Below, one piece after another: positions 1 to 7,578 of a DNA stretch of 64,000 nt (position 1 is its first letter; every line of letters starts with the position of its first letter). Origin of the DNA: Trichothermofontia sp964536415 (GTDB lineage: Bacteria > Cyanobacteriota > Cyanobacteriia > B231); assembly GCA_964536415.1 (NCBI GenBank), contig CAZHXN010000004.1, positions 38,705-102,704 on the forward strand. Reading direction: 5' to 3'. The notes beneath the pieces were generated by a model. That model ran no database searches. It was not told where the DNA came from and saw nothing but the letters and a program-made list of their open reading frames with translations. A program made the translations under genes and the position numbers.

Positions 1-63
1 ACCCCATTAAATTCACTGCTGATTTCTGTTAGCAAACCACCGACTGTCGACGCCATTCATGAC

Positions 64-723
64 GTGCTCCCAACAAGTCGTGACTTCCACCGGGTGGTAA
101 CAGGGGAGAGTCGTGCTGATCTTTACCGGGGAACACCGGATGCCCACACGCCCCCGCCGGATCATCCTGTGGCCCATTCCGACGAAGCTCCTCCCGCCCA
201 GGCCAGCACCCTACCCTCGCCCTCGACCCTCAGTTTGGCATCGCAGGATGTGCGCAGCGTCATTCAGCAACAGAAGGAGCATGGATATGCCCTGACCACA
301 AAGCTGAATATCCTCTTCGTCACCAACGGTGCTCTGCTCACCAGCCTGACCCTCTCGCGGTTGGTCATGGTACCCAGCGTTTTTAGCTTCCTGGAAGTCT
401 TTAGCTTTCTGGCCAACTTTACCCTGCTCATCAATGCCTTCCTGCCCCGGCAAACGGCGATTAGTCCCAACCTAGAAGACCATCGCTTTTTAGAACGGTA
501 CCTGTCCCTATCGCCGGAAGAGTACCAACTACAGATGCTCGTCAACTTGGCACAAACGTATAATGCCAATAAGCAGCGGTTGGATGATGTCTCGGCATCG
601 CTCCACTATTCTGCCTATGTGACCTGGGGGCTGGCGCTGATCATTTTGCTGCATATTGTGGTGGCATTTTTGATCCCAGATTTAGCGCATCTGTCGGGTT
701 TGCCTTTGCTGCCAGGAATCTGA
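64..723 (+). CDS. Hypothetical membrane protein with three predicted TM segments
   Basis: A GTG-started protein of 219 residues that I do not recognise with certainty. Residues 1-60 are Pro/Ser/Ala-rich and probably disordered. Hydrophobic stretches lie at about 82-100, 106-126 and 184-204. Between the second and third there is a soluble segment (about 130-180) ending in a helical stretch with the pattern N-x3-N-x-N-K-x2-L. The layout of two closely spaced TM helices entered through a helix with 'TTKLNILFVTNGALL', then a cytosolic loop and a last TM helix, resembles the 2TM/Pycsar-type effector membrane modules (DUF5706/SLATT-like). No cyclase or other partner gene is seen next to it, so this is only a fold-level impression. 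The next ORF follows after a few bases and may be co-transcribed. The start is uncertain because the N-terminus is not conserved-looking. Confidence 0.55.
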   Translation: MLPTSRDFHRVVTGESRADLYRGTPDAHTPPPDHPVAHSDEAPPAQASTLPSPSTLSLASQDVRSVIQQQKEHGYALTTKLNILFVTNGALLTSLTLSRLVMVPSVFSFLEVFSFLANFTLLINAFLPRQTAISPNLEDHRFLERYLSLSPEEYQLQMLVNLAQTYNANKQRLDDVSASLHYSAYVTWGLALIILLHIVVAFLIPDLAHLSGLPLLPGI

Positions 724-745
724 TTTGCACGAGGATGTGGATGTT

Positions 746-1237
746 ATGGATGCGAATCATGTCAAGGACCATGCGGTGGAACCCCCTAAGACGCCCTTGC
801 CAGAGCCAGATAACGATAACATCACGGTTTTAACCAGTAAGCTCCCCAATGAGCCAATTTTGCCTTGGAATCGGTACGATTCCCCCTGGCTAGAGTCGGA
901 GGCGTCGGAGGAAGCAGCGGCGTTGGAGGAAACGGCGGAGTCTCCAACGGAGACGGCAGCGGCATCCGAACCGGCAGCAGTCTCGGAACCGGTGCCCAAC
1001 ACGGCTGCGCCGGACGACAAATCGGCAGATCCTGCTGGGGCAACCTCCCCAACGGTCAGCACCCCAAACCCAACCGCCACAGCCACCCCGATCGCCCAGC
1101 TGCCCTTCCTGGCCAACCCGGACAGCGAGGAACACGCGCCCAGCCCTGATCCAGAGGGGGAGGCTCCTGAGGCAACGCCCCTACCCGCGACCAATCACTA
1201 TCTGATTGATTTAGCCTTTGAGGGGACCACGGATTGA
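746..1237 (+). CDS. Acidic low-complexity hypothetical protein
   Basis: An ORF of about 163 codons from ATG 746, which has GAGG about 11 bases upstream. An upstream in-frame TTG at 725 would add seven residues. The protein is strongly acidic and rich in Ala, Pro, Glu and Thr, with stretches such as EASEEAAALEETAESPTE, and has no predicted membrane segment or catalytic motif. It ends with a more ordered tail (TNHYLIDLAFEGTTD). It sits 20 bases behind the membrane protein at 64-723 and 100 bases ahead of hom, all on the same strand. Function unknown. Coding status rests on the long open frame, which is partly expected in such GC-rich repetitive DNA, so confidence is moderate. Confidence 0.45.
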   Translation: MDANHVKDHAVEPPKTPLPEPDNDNITVLTSKLPNEPILPWNRYDSPWLESEASEEAAALEETAESPTETAAASEPAAVSEPVPNTAAPDDKSADPAGATSPTVSTPNPTATATPIAQLPFLANPDSEEHAPSPDPEGEAPEATPLPATNHYLIDLAFEGTTD

Positions 1238-1337
1238 TCAGGCCGATCGATCGCGACAGGGGGAGGTCAAACCACTGAAATCGCGACAGGAAATTCCCCG
1301 GTAATGGCACAATGGGGGGGGTAAACGTGAGGGAATC

Positions 1338-2681
1338 ATGGCGATCGCAGCGGGTGTACTCAAGATTGGATTACTCGGATTCGGGACGGTCGGGAGTGGA
1401 ACTGCCGATATTCTGCTCCATGCCGATCGTCGTCATCCGCTCTTACAAAGCTTGACGATCCACCGCGTGGGGGTACGCAGTCTCGATAAACCCCGCTCGG
1501 TAGACCTGCCCGCGAATATTCTGACCACCGATCTGGACAGTATTGTCACTGATCCTGATATTGATATTGTCGTTGAAGTGATTGGGGGCTTGGAGCCGGC
1601 CCGCAGTTTGATCCTCAAGGCAATCGCCCACGGTAAACATGTCGTGACGGCCAACAAGGCGGTGATTGCTCGCTATGGCGATGAAATTTTCACGGCAGCG
1701 GAAAAGGCGGGTGTCTATGTGCTGGAAGAAGCAGCCGTCGGGGGCGGCATTCCCGTGATTCAGCCGCTAAAGCAAGCCCTCAGCGTGAACCGGATTCGCA
1801 CGATTACCGGCATTGTCAACGGTACGACCAACTACATCCTGACGCGGATGCGGGGTGAGGGAGCCGACTTTGCCGACGTGCTGGCCGACGCCCAACGACT
1901 GGGCTATGCCGAAGCCGATCCCACCGCCGATGTCGATGGTCTGGATGCAGCGGATAAGATCACGATTTTGGCGTCTCTGGCGTTTGGCAAACGCATCAAG
2001 CTGGAGGAAGTCTACTGTGAGGGGATTCGCCAGATCAGTTCGGCGGATATTGCCTATGCAGAACGGCTAGGGTTTGTGATTAAACTGCTGGCGATCGCGG
2101 AGCAGGATTGGGAGCAGCCAGGGGCCGACGGTCACCCCCCCCGTCTGTCAGTGCGCGTTCATCCGACCCTGTTACCCCTGTCCCATCCCCTCGCCAGTGT
2201 GAATGATGTTTATAATGCTGTACTGATTGAAGGGGAGCCGATCGGACAGGTGATGCTTTACGGCCCGGGTGCGGGGTCTGGTCCCACGGCCAGTGCGGTG
2301 GTCTCCGATATTCTTAACATTGCAGCGTTGCTAGGGATTACGCCCGCGTCCCAGGTGCCTTTGCATCCGCTGCTAGCCCCCAGTCACCAACAGGGCTGTC
2401 GCGTCAGCGCGATCGCCGATCTCAAAACCCGGTTTTATGCCCGTCTTCTCACCCAAGATCAACCAGGGGTGATCGGCAAGTTGGGAACCTGTTTCGGTAA
2501 CCACGGCGTCAGTTTGGAGTCGGTGGTGCAAATCGATCTGCGGCAGGAAACGGCGGAAATTGTGGTTGTGACCCATAACGTGTTGGAACGCCATTTCCGG
2601 CAGGCCCTCGCGGAACTGGAAACCCTGGATGTGGTGGCCCAAATCCCCAGCGTGTTGAGGGTCCTAGCCGACAGCTTGTAG
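1338..2681 (+). CDS. hom: Homoserine dehydrogenase
   Basis: NAD(P)H-dependent reduction of aspartate semialdehyde to homoserine, in the threonine/methionine branch of the aspartate pathway. The 447-residue protein has the usual length. The Rossmann glycine loop GFGTVGSG lies at residues 14-21, followed by the ANKAVIARYG segment near 104 and the substrate-binding region GIVNGTTNYILT. The signature EADPTADVDGLDAADK supplies the conserved acidic residues and catalytic lysine. A C-terminal ACT domain (about 365-447, FYARLLTQDQPGVIGKLG) is expected to carry feedback control by threonine. The ATG at 1338 has GAGGGA upstream at a normal spacing. It is followed convergently by the SulP transporter, with 67 bases between the two stops. 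Confidence 0.97.
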   Translation: MAIAAGVLKIGLLGFGTVGSGTADILLHADRRHPLLQSLTIHRVGVRSLDKPRSVDLPANILTTDLDSIVTDPDIDIVVEVIGGLEPARSLILKAIAHGKHVVTANKAVIARYGDEIFTAAEKAGVYVLEEAAVGGGIPVIQPLKQALSVNRIRTITGIVNGTTNYILTRMRGEGADFADVLADAQRLGYAEADPTADVDGLDAADKITILASLAFGKRIKLEEVYCEGIRQISSADIAYAERLGFVIKLLAIAEQDWEQPGADGHPPRLSVRVHPTLLPLSHPLASVNDVYNAVLIEGEPIGQVMLYGPGAGSGPTASAVVSDILNIAALLGITPASQVPLHPLLAPSHQQGCRVSAIADLKTRFYARLLTQDQPGVIGKLGTCFGNHGVSLESVVQIDLRQETAEIVVVTHNVLERHFRQALAELETLDVVAQIPSVLRVLADSL

Positions 2682-2748
2682 GGGGTTTGAGCGCTTGCGA
2701 TCGCGGATGCGAGTTGAACTGGAAGTCGAGCTGATGAAACTTTGAGCG

Positions 2749-4440
2749 TCAGTTTTGCCAGACGCCTCCCCTAGCGTCCACTGAGGTTGGTGATGGGGGG
2801 GCCTGGATCAGGCGGGCGGTCAGTTGATCAATGGCGGCATTAGTGCTCTCAAAACAGTTTTCTGGCCCAATCTGCTGGAGTAGTCCCGTCCGCTCCAGCA
2901 ATTGCTTGACTTCAGGCTGTAAGCCACTGAGCACAAGCTGACACTTGCGTCGTTTCAGATCATAGAAAATGTCTTCGAGGGCTACTAGGCCGGTCGTATC
3001 CATATTGGGGACAAAACGCATCCGCAGGATGAGATAGCGAACTTCGGGTTCATCCCGCAGGAAAGTCACAAAGCGCTCTGCCGCCCCAAAAAACATCGGG
3101 CCATCAACCCGATAAACAGCAATTTGCTTGCTAAACTCCAACGGTACTCCTGGCGGGAAGACTTCAGTCTCAGGAACTTTCACCAAATTCAGATCACTCA
3201 TTCGTTTGATAAAGAGAGCACCAGCCGCTACTAAGCCCACTTCCACTGCTAGAACTAAGTCAAAGCAAATGGTGACTAACCACGTGAGCAACATAACAGC
3301 AAAATCGGCATAGGTTGCCCGCATCAGTAGGCCGATCGCTTCCCACTCCAGCATTCGCACACTGGTAACCATCAGGATACCTGCCAGCGCTGCCAGGGGA
3401 ATTTGGGCAGCTAGGGGTGCCAGGGTAAGGACGATCAGGGCCAAAGCAATACTGTGAATAACGCCCGATAGACGCGTTCTACCCCCAGCCCGAATATTCA
3501 CTGCCGTACGGGCAATGGCCCCAGTTGCCGGAATCCCTCCAAAAACCGGGACTACGATATTGGCGATGCCCTGACCGATTAACTCGCGATCGCTGTCATG
3601 CTTTTCACTCACCGTCATGCCATCAGCAACCACTGCTGACAATAGCGATTCAATACTGCCAAGGGCAGCTAGGGCCAGTGCGGGATTAATTAACTCACGA
3701 ATTAACCCAAAGTCATGCCAGTGGGGAAGACCGTGGGGCAGAGGTAAAGCTTGGGGAATCGCGCCAATTGTCGGTACATCGAGATGAAGAAGGGAGACCA
3801 TTAGGGTGGCGACAACTAATCCTACCAGTGAGCCAGGTAGGGTTGTGGGGAGATTGGCCCAGAAGATCTTGATCAAGATCACAGTGGTGGCAATAGCAAT
3901 CGTGGCCCAATTCGCCTCACCAATATGAGTCACGGTTTGCCATAGACTCGGGAGGAAATGCTCAGAACGGGGCAACCGCAATCCCAAAAAATTATTCAGT
4001 TGCCCAAAGAAGATGATCACAGCAATTCCATTGGTAAACCCCGTTGTGACGGGATAGGGAATAAATTTGACCAGTCGTCCTAATTTGGCGATTCCTAGGG
4101 CAATCTGGATGATGCCCGCCATGATCCCCGCCAGCCAGACCTTCTCAATCCCATATTTAGCCACAATACCAAGCAAAATAACGGCCATTGCTCCCGTCGG
4201 CCCCGTAATTTGTACGGGAGACCCGCCAAAGATTGCAGCTACGGCACCGGCCACGATCGCTGTGTATAAGCCAGCCTTGGGATCAACGCCACTGGCGATC
4301 GCAAAGGCCAAAGCCAGGGGGAGTGCCACAATCGCAGCCGTGAGTCCCCCCATGAGATCCCCTCGCCAATGGGCCAGAGGATTAGGCCAACTGAACCGAA
4401 TTCTATTTACAGAAGCATTTGCAAAAGCATCACTAACCAT
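2749..4440 (-). CDS. SulP family anion transporter (BicA/sulfate permease type) with STAS domain
   Basis: A 563-residue inner-membrane transporter. The SulP signature region (DLMGGLTAAIVALPLALAFA, about residues 29-48) is followed by many hydrophobic helices up to about 410 and then a cytosolic STAS domain (about 430-545), including the MDTTGLVALEDIFYDLKRR helix-strand region typical of STAS. Known cyanobacterial SulP proteins are either Na+-dependent bicarbonate importers (BicA) or sulfate/molybdate transporters, and sequence inspection alone does not settle which. The variable 'DSDRELIGQGIANIVVPVFGGIPATGAIARTAVNIRAGGRT' region carries the family's conserved small residues (only part quoted: GGIPATGAIARTAVNIRAGG). 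The gene stands alone, convergent with hom. Start ATG at 4440 with AGGAGAG about 9 bases upstream. Confidence 0.93.
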   Translation of the reverse strand: MVSDAFANASVNRIRFSWPNPLAHWRGDLMGGLTAAIVALPLALAFAIASGVDPKAGLYTAIVAGAVAAIFGGSPVQITGPTGAMAVILLGIVAKYGIEKVWLAGIMAGIIQIALGIAKLGRLVKFIPYPVTTGFTNGIAVIIFFGQLNNFLGLRLPRSEHFLPSLWQTVTHIGEANWATIAIATTVILIKIFWANLPTTLPGSLVGLVVATLMVSLLHLDVPTIGAIPQALPLPHGLPHWHDFGLIRELINPALALAALGSIESLLSAVVADGMTVSEKHDSDRELIGQGIANIVVPVFGGIPATGAIARTAVNIRAGGRTRLSGVIHSIALALIVLTLAPLAAQIPLAALAGILMVTSVRMLEWEAIGLLMRATYADFAVMLLTWLVTICFDLVLAVEVGLVAAGALFIKRMSDLNLVKVPETEVFPPGVPLEFSKQIAVYRVDGPMFFGAAERFVTFLRDEPEVRYLILRMRFVPNMDTTGLVALEDIFYDLKRRKCQLVLSGLQPEVKQLLERTGLLQQIGPENCFESTNAAIDQLTARLIQAPPSPTSVDARGGVWQN

Positions 4441-4997
4441 CTAATCCCAATTCTCTCCTTAGCCTTTCTCATTGCGTCTTTAAGGTGGGGTGGGGTGGCA
4501 GCCCCCCGCGCGGAAACCGCAGTGACATGGCTGACCTTGACTCAGGCTACCCTGCCGACACCTACACTCTCCCCCGCTTAGGGTAGACCATCATCTCGCT
4601 GCCAGGGCGGTTACAGGCGCAGCAACCACGGCCCCTCTTCCCCAATTCCAGCCCTAATTCGAGCACTATTTATAAGGTATATCGCAATCCGCAAATGTTT
4701 GCATATTTTTTTATGATTATCTTTTCATCTTAAAATCTTTGCAAATAATGAAGTATCTGTGATACAGTGAAGCGATGCACACCACTGATGTAGCGGTTCT
4801 GAGCGAGTGAAGCACAGTGTCCTCCCTGCGGTGCAAGCAAGGTAGCTGTGCAGGCGTCATCCTCACTAGGTGTTCCCTCAGGCTTGCAAAGCCGCTATTT
4901 CCCTTGGTGGTAGCAATTTGTTCGGTGCTACATGCAAGCATTGTCTTGCATGTAGCCATGCCTCTGACTCTTTACCTTCATGCTTAGATAAGGTGTT
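4441..4997. other. Intergenic region, about 557 bases
   Basis: No convincing gene. The first 150 bases upstream of the SulP gene are G/C-rich and should hold its promoter. From about 4680 the base composition drops to AT-rich, which continues through the next genes. A perfect 12-bp inverted repeat lies at 4927-4956. Short reading frames here lack ribosome binding sites and family features. Confidence 0.6.
4927..4956. repeat. Perfect 12-bp inverted repeat with 6-base loop
   Basis: GCTACATGCAAG and its exact complement CTTGCATGTAGC flank the loop CATTGT. No T-run follows on either strand, so it is not a classical terminator. It lies 41 bases upstream of the start of the 75-residue protein at 4998, so an operator or an mRNA leader hairpin is possible. 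Confidence 0.6.
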
Positions 4998-5225
4998 ATG
5001 AATCATTATATAACTAGCCCTCTAGAGTCTATCCCATTGAGTTCTATCCAATTGAGTTCTAGAGATACCAGTGAAGCTGCCTGGTGTGTAATTCGTCAAT
5101 TACCAACTCTACAAAGTATCATTGTAGCTCGATTTCTATCGCGTATAGAAGCAGAAACATACCTAGTTTTCATGAAGCGCCTATATCCAAATTCTTTTTT
5201 TGAAATCATGTTTGATGCTCCCTAG
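4998..5225 (+). CDS. Small conserved cyanobacterial hypothetical protein
   Basis: 75 residues from an ATG with AAGG five bases upstream. The C-terminal two thirds follow a pattern I associate with small cyanobacterial proteins of unknown function: aromatic-C-V-x-R-L-P, then V-A-R-F-x-S-R-x-x-A-E-x-Y-L, a basic helix ending RLYPN, and a final strand FEIMFD. The N-terminal 28 residues are Ser/Thr-rich and contain a short internal duplication (SIPLSS/SIQLSS) created by a tandem repeat in the DNA. No signal peptide or membrane segment. It opens an AT-rich cluster with the metallo-hydrolase-like and ArsR-like genes downstream on the same strand. Function unknown. Confidence 0.6.
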   Translation: MNHYITSPLESIPLSSIQLSSRDTSEAAWCVIRQLPTLQSIIVARFLSRIEAETYLVFMKRLYPNSFFEIMFDAP

Positions 5226-5362
5226 TTTCGATTTATTTATGAACAAATAATTCATGAACAAATGCATGATTATCTGATAATGCAGATAAATAATTATGAT
5301 AAATAATTATGATGGTATAAATTTTCAATTCTGTAATTTTTGTTCCTTATCTGGAGAGATTA

Positions 5363-6214
5363 ATGCTTGATATTAAAATTTTTGATGTCGATCATGGCTT
5401 TAGTGCTGCCATCGATTGCTACAATCACAAGACCATTCTGCTTGATGTTGGCTTTAACTCTCGTAATGGATTTAGTCCGTGGCAGCACATCCTCAAGCAA
5501 AAGTGCCATGCAGTTGATTGTTTAATCATGCCAGTTTACGTGCAGGAACATTTAGAGGGTATTCCGGAGCTTTTTGAACACTTGTTGGCCGCTGGCATTA
5601 ATATTAATCAAGTTATCTTAAATCCTACCCTTAAAACTGATGAATTTCCTCTATTACAGGGAACGTTATCATGGTCAATGAATCCACTAGCTGTCACGGC
5701 AAAACTCCATCCTGAGTGCCGACGGGTGAGCCAAAGCATGAAGATTGATGATATTGATTTTGTCTTTTTTTGGAATGCTCAAGAAACCTGTCAAGACTTA
5801 CGCGATCTGAGTTTGGTTACATTTTTATTCTATGAGGATATTAACATTATCCTACCGAGTGATCTTAAGACTGATGGTTGGCACACCTTATTGCAGTGCG
5901 AGGATTTTTGTCAACGGCTACGACAGGTTAATATTTTTGTGGCTGCTAATCATGGTCATGAAGATGGCTATTGTCCAGAAGTATTTAATTATTGTAGACC
6001 TGATGTTGTTATTGTCTCTAACGAAGCGTGTCAGTGCCTTTCATCCGTGATGTTGGAACGCTATAAAAATCATGCAAAGGGGGCACCTAATGGTGTCTGC
6101 GATCGTAAGGTGTTGACAACCCATGACGACGGTACAATTACGATTTCAAAATGTTTAGATCGACTGCGACAGATCACCAGCGAGCCTCAACGCTATGAGG
6201 CCCGGGTTATTTGA
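5363..6214 (+). CDS. MBL-fold (ComEC-like) hydrolase domain protein, metal site degenerate
   Basis: 283 residues, ATG preceded by GGAGAG at a normal spacing. The start (MLDIKIFDVDHGFSAAI, then TILLDVGFN) matches the first strands of stand-alone metallo-beta-lactamase proteins of the ComEC C-terminal type, where 'DVxHGxxxxI...iDxG' is typical. In that family the next motif is a metal-binding xYDxDHxxG or HxHxDH. Here it reads MPVYVQEHLEGIPEL, which keeps only the last His and the Gly. A later strand with VAANHGHEDGY and VIVSNEA matches the usual second metal motif (HHGS...) and the following 'viS' strand. The fold is therefore supported, but catalytic activity is doubtful. No membrane segment. 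The base composition is AT-richer than in neighbouring regions and HIP1 sites are nearly absent, which suggests acquired DNA. An ArsR-type regulator follows about 70 bases downstream. Confidence 0.7.
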   Translation: MLDIKIFDVDHGFSAAIDCYNHKTILLDVGFNSRNGFSPWQHILKQKCHAVDCLIMPVYVQEHLEGIPELFEHLLAAGININQVILNPTLKTDEFPLLQGTLSWSMNPLAVTAKLHPECRRVSQSMKIDDIDFVFFWNAQETCQDLRDLSLVTFLFYEDINIILPSDLKTDGWHTLLQCEDFCQRLRQVNIFVAANHGHEDGYCPEVFNYCRPDVVIVSNEACQCLSSVMLERYKNHAKGAPNGVCDRKVLTTHDDGTITISKCLDRLRQITSEPQRYEARVI

Positions 6215-6284
6215 CTCTAAGGGCACCTTTGATCAAGTGCTAAACTAGTCAGTAAGATTATAAGTGATAAAGTATAGACGCAAG

Positions 6285-6605
6285 ATGAGCTTTAAACCCA
6301 GTTATTTCAAGTCTGACCTCTTCAAGATTTTGTCCAACCCTGTACGGATTCAAATCCTGGACACATTGCGTTTAGGGGAGAAAAGTGTTGGTTATATTGC
6401 TGAATGGCTTGAGATTGAAGCATCAGCAGTCTCCCAACAATTAGCTGTGCTGCGTAGCCGGAATTTGGTCATCAGTCGTAAGCAAGGGAACTATGTATTT
6501 TACTCAATTCGCGATCCTGCCATCTTCAAGGTATTAGATGCGGCCCTTGAAGTCTTTAACAACCACTTGGTTGAGGTGCGCGATGCTCTAGAGCAGTTGG
6601 AATGA
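6285..6605 (+). CDS. ArsR-type winged-helix transcriptional regulator
   Basis: About 106 residues from ATG 6285; an in-frame GTG at 6264 would add seven residues. The protein is a compact winged helix: LFKILSNPVRIQILDTL (helices 1-2), VGYIAEWLEIEASAVSQQLAVLR (helix-turn-helix), then the wing LVISRKQGNYVFYSI and a C-terminal dimerisation helix. The usual metal-binding Cys residues of ArsR/SmtB (the ELCVCDL motif) are absent, so a metal sensor role is unlikely and the inducer is unknown. It lies directly behind the MBL-fold protein and before hemE', all on the same strand, and may regulate the AT-rich cluster. The AT-rich gap at 5226-5362, with repeated ATAATTAT-type motifs, is a candidate operator region. 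Confidence 0.85.
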   Translation: MSFKPSYFKSDLFKILSNPVRIQILDTLRLGEKSVGYIAEWLEIEASAVSQQLAVLRSRNLVISRKQGNYVFYSIRDPAIFKVLDAALEVFNNHLVEVRDALEQLE

Positions 6606-6660
6606 CATGCTTCGAGTCAATCTTCACCTTTCACCTAACTGTTGCTAGGAGTCCCATCCC

Positions 6661-7230
6661 ATGAACTTAGCCTGCGCTTCGTTCGAGAGTCCTCATCTGA
6701 CTGCCGCAGAGCGTTTTCTGAGAACGGCACAAAACCAAGCGGTGGATCGCCCGCCAGTTTGGATGATGCGGCAGGCTGGACGCTACCTCAAAGCATATCG
6801 GGAGATCCGGCAAAAGTACCCTTCCTTTAGAATGCGATCGGAAATTCCTGAACTTGCGATCGCGATCTCACTCCAGCCCTTTCATGCATTTCATCCGGAT
6901 GGGGTCATCTTATTTTCTGATATTTTGACCCTCCTAGCGGCACTGGGGGTTGAATTTGAGATTACTGAAAGCAAAGGGCCAATTCTATCACATCCAATTC
7001 GTTGTCAATCCCAAGTAGATGCGCTGCGTCCCCTTAGCCCCGATGCTGATTTATCCTTCATCGGCCAGATTGTACGAGGGCTGTGCGACGAGATCAAAGG
7101 ACAGGCAGCAGTTCTGGGCTTTGTCGGTGCACCCTGGACCCTGGCAACCTACTTAGTGGAAGGGCAAAACTCAACCTACTACAGTCCTGATGTTTCCTCT
7201 GATCGAAGTCTTCACAAAAAAGCTGGGTGA
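6661..7230 (+). pseudogene. hemE: Uroporphyrinogen decarboxylase, 5' fragment
   Basis: HemE converts uroporphyrinogen III to coproporphyrinogen III in heme and chlorophyll synthesis and is normally about 350 residues. The frame opens at ATG 6661, with AGGAG ten bases upstream, and shows bona fide HemE sequence: RPPVWMMRQAGRYLKAYREI near residues 30-49, DGVILFSDILTLLAALGVEFEI, and GFVGAPWTLATYLVEGQNS. After this Ser (about base 7173) homology stops and the frame runs 19 more codons of unrelated sequence to a stop at 7230. About half of the enzyme is missing. The missing part is not seen elsewhere in this window. The point of truncation coincides with the truncation point of the opposite-strand methyltransferase-like gene. 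HemE is expected to be essential in a phototroph, so an intact copy elsewhere or an assembly error is likely. Confidence 0.85.
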
Positions 7231-7567
7231 CCCGTTCCCGATTTTGGCGCAGTCCAGCCGGTGAGCCGTGGTAGGTCCACACCCAATCATCTGGAGCTTG
7301 TTCGACTTGGGCAATTACCTGATCAACTACCGCATAAAAGTACCGCATAAAAGCGATTGCGGATTTGCGCAGCGCATTCAACACATACAACAGATCAATC
7401 GACTTAATCCGATAGCCCAAACGCGTTCCTTCCGCATTAAAGCTAGCAGGACCATCCCCCACCCCCAGGATGGCTGTCTGCAAGTCGGCATCCGTCAGGT
7501 TAAACATTTGGATATATTCAGCCAGAGATCGGCCAAAGGGTACCACCTGCTCCAGTTGCACTGCCAT
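7187..7567 (-). pseudogene. SAM-dependent methyltransferase-like gene, 5' fragment with compensated frameshift
   Basis: Begins 11 bases downstream of serS on the same strand. The N-terminus has LTDADLQTAILGVGDGPASF, a glycine-rich SAM-binding motif of a cyanobacterial methyltransferase-like family as I recall it. The frame continues with SIDLLY and then WVWTYHGSPAGLRQNRERVT. A 13-bp tandem duplication (7328-7353) shifts the frame. Just upstream, the alternative frame reads AAQIRNRFYAVVDQV, which fits the family better than the LRKSAIAFMRYFYAV of the open frame, so a second small indel must compensate. Similarity ends around 7185-7200, where the hemE fragment begins, so the C-terminal half is missing. 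The antisense frame continues into hemE without meaning. Confidence 0.6.
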
Positions 7568-7578
7568 CACAAATCCGC

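Noticed and set aside
757..1194. Minus-strand frame opposite the acidic protein
   Set aside because: Gly/Ala/Ser-rich shadow of GC-rich low-complexity DNA, no SD and no family features.
4717..4959. 80-codon minus-strand frame in the gap before the small conserved gene
   Set aside because: Runs through the 12-bp inverted repeat, has no SD and no protein-like pattern.
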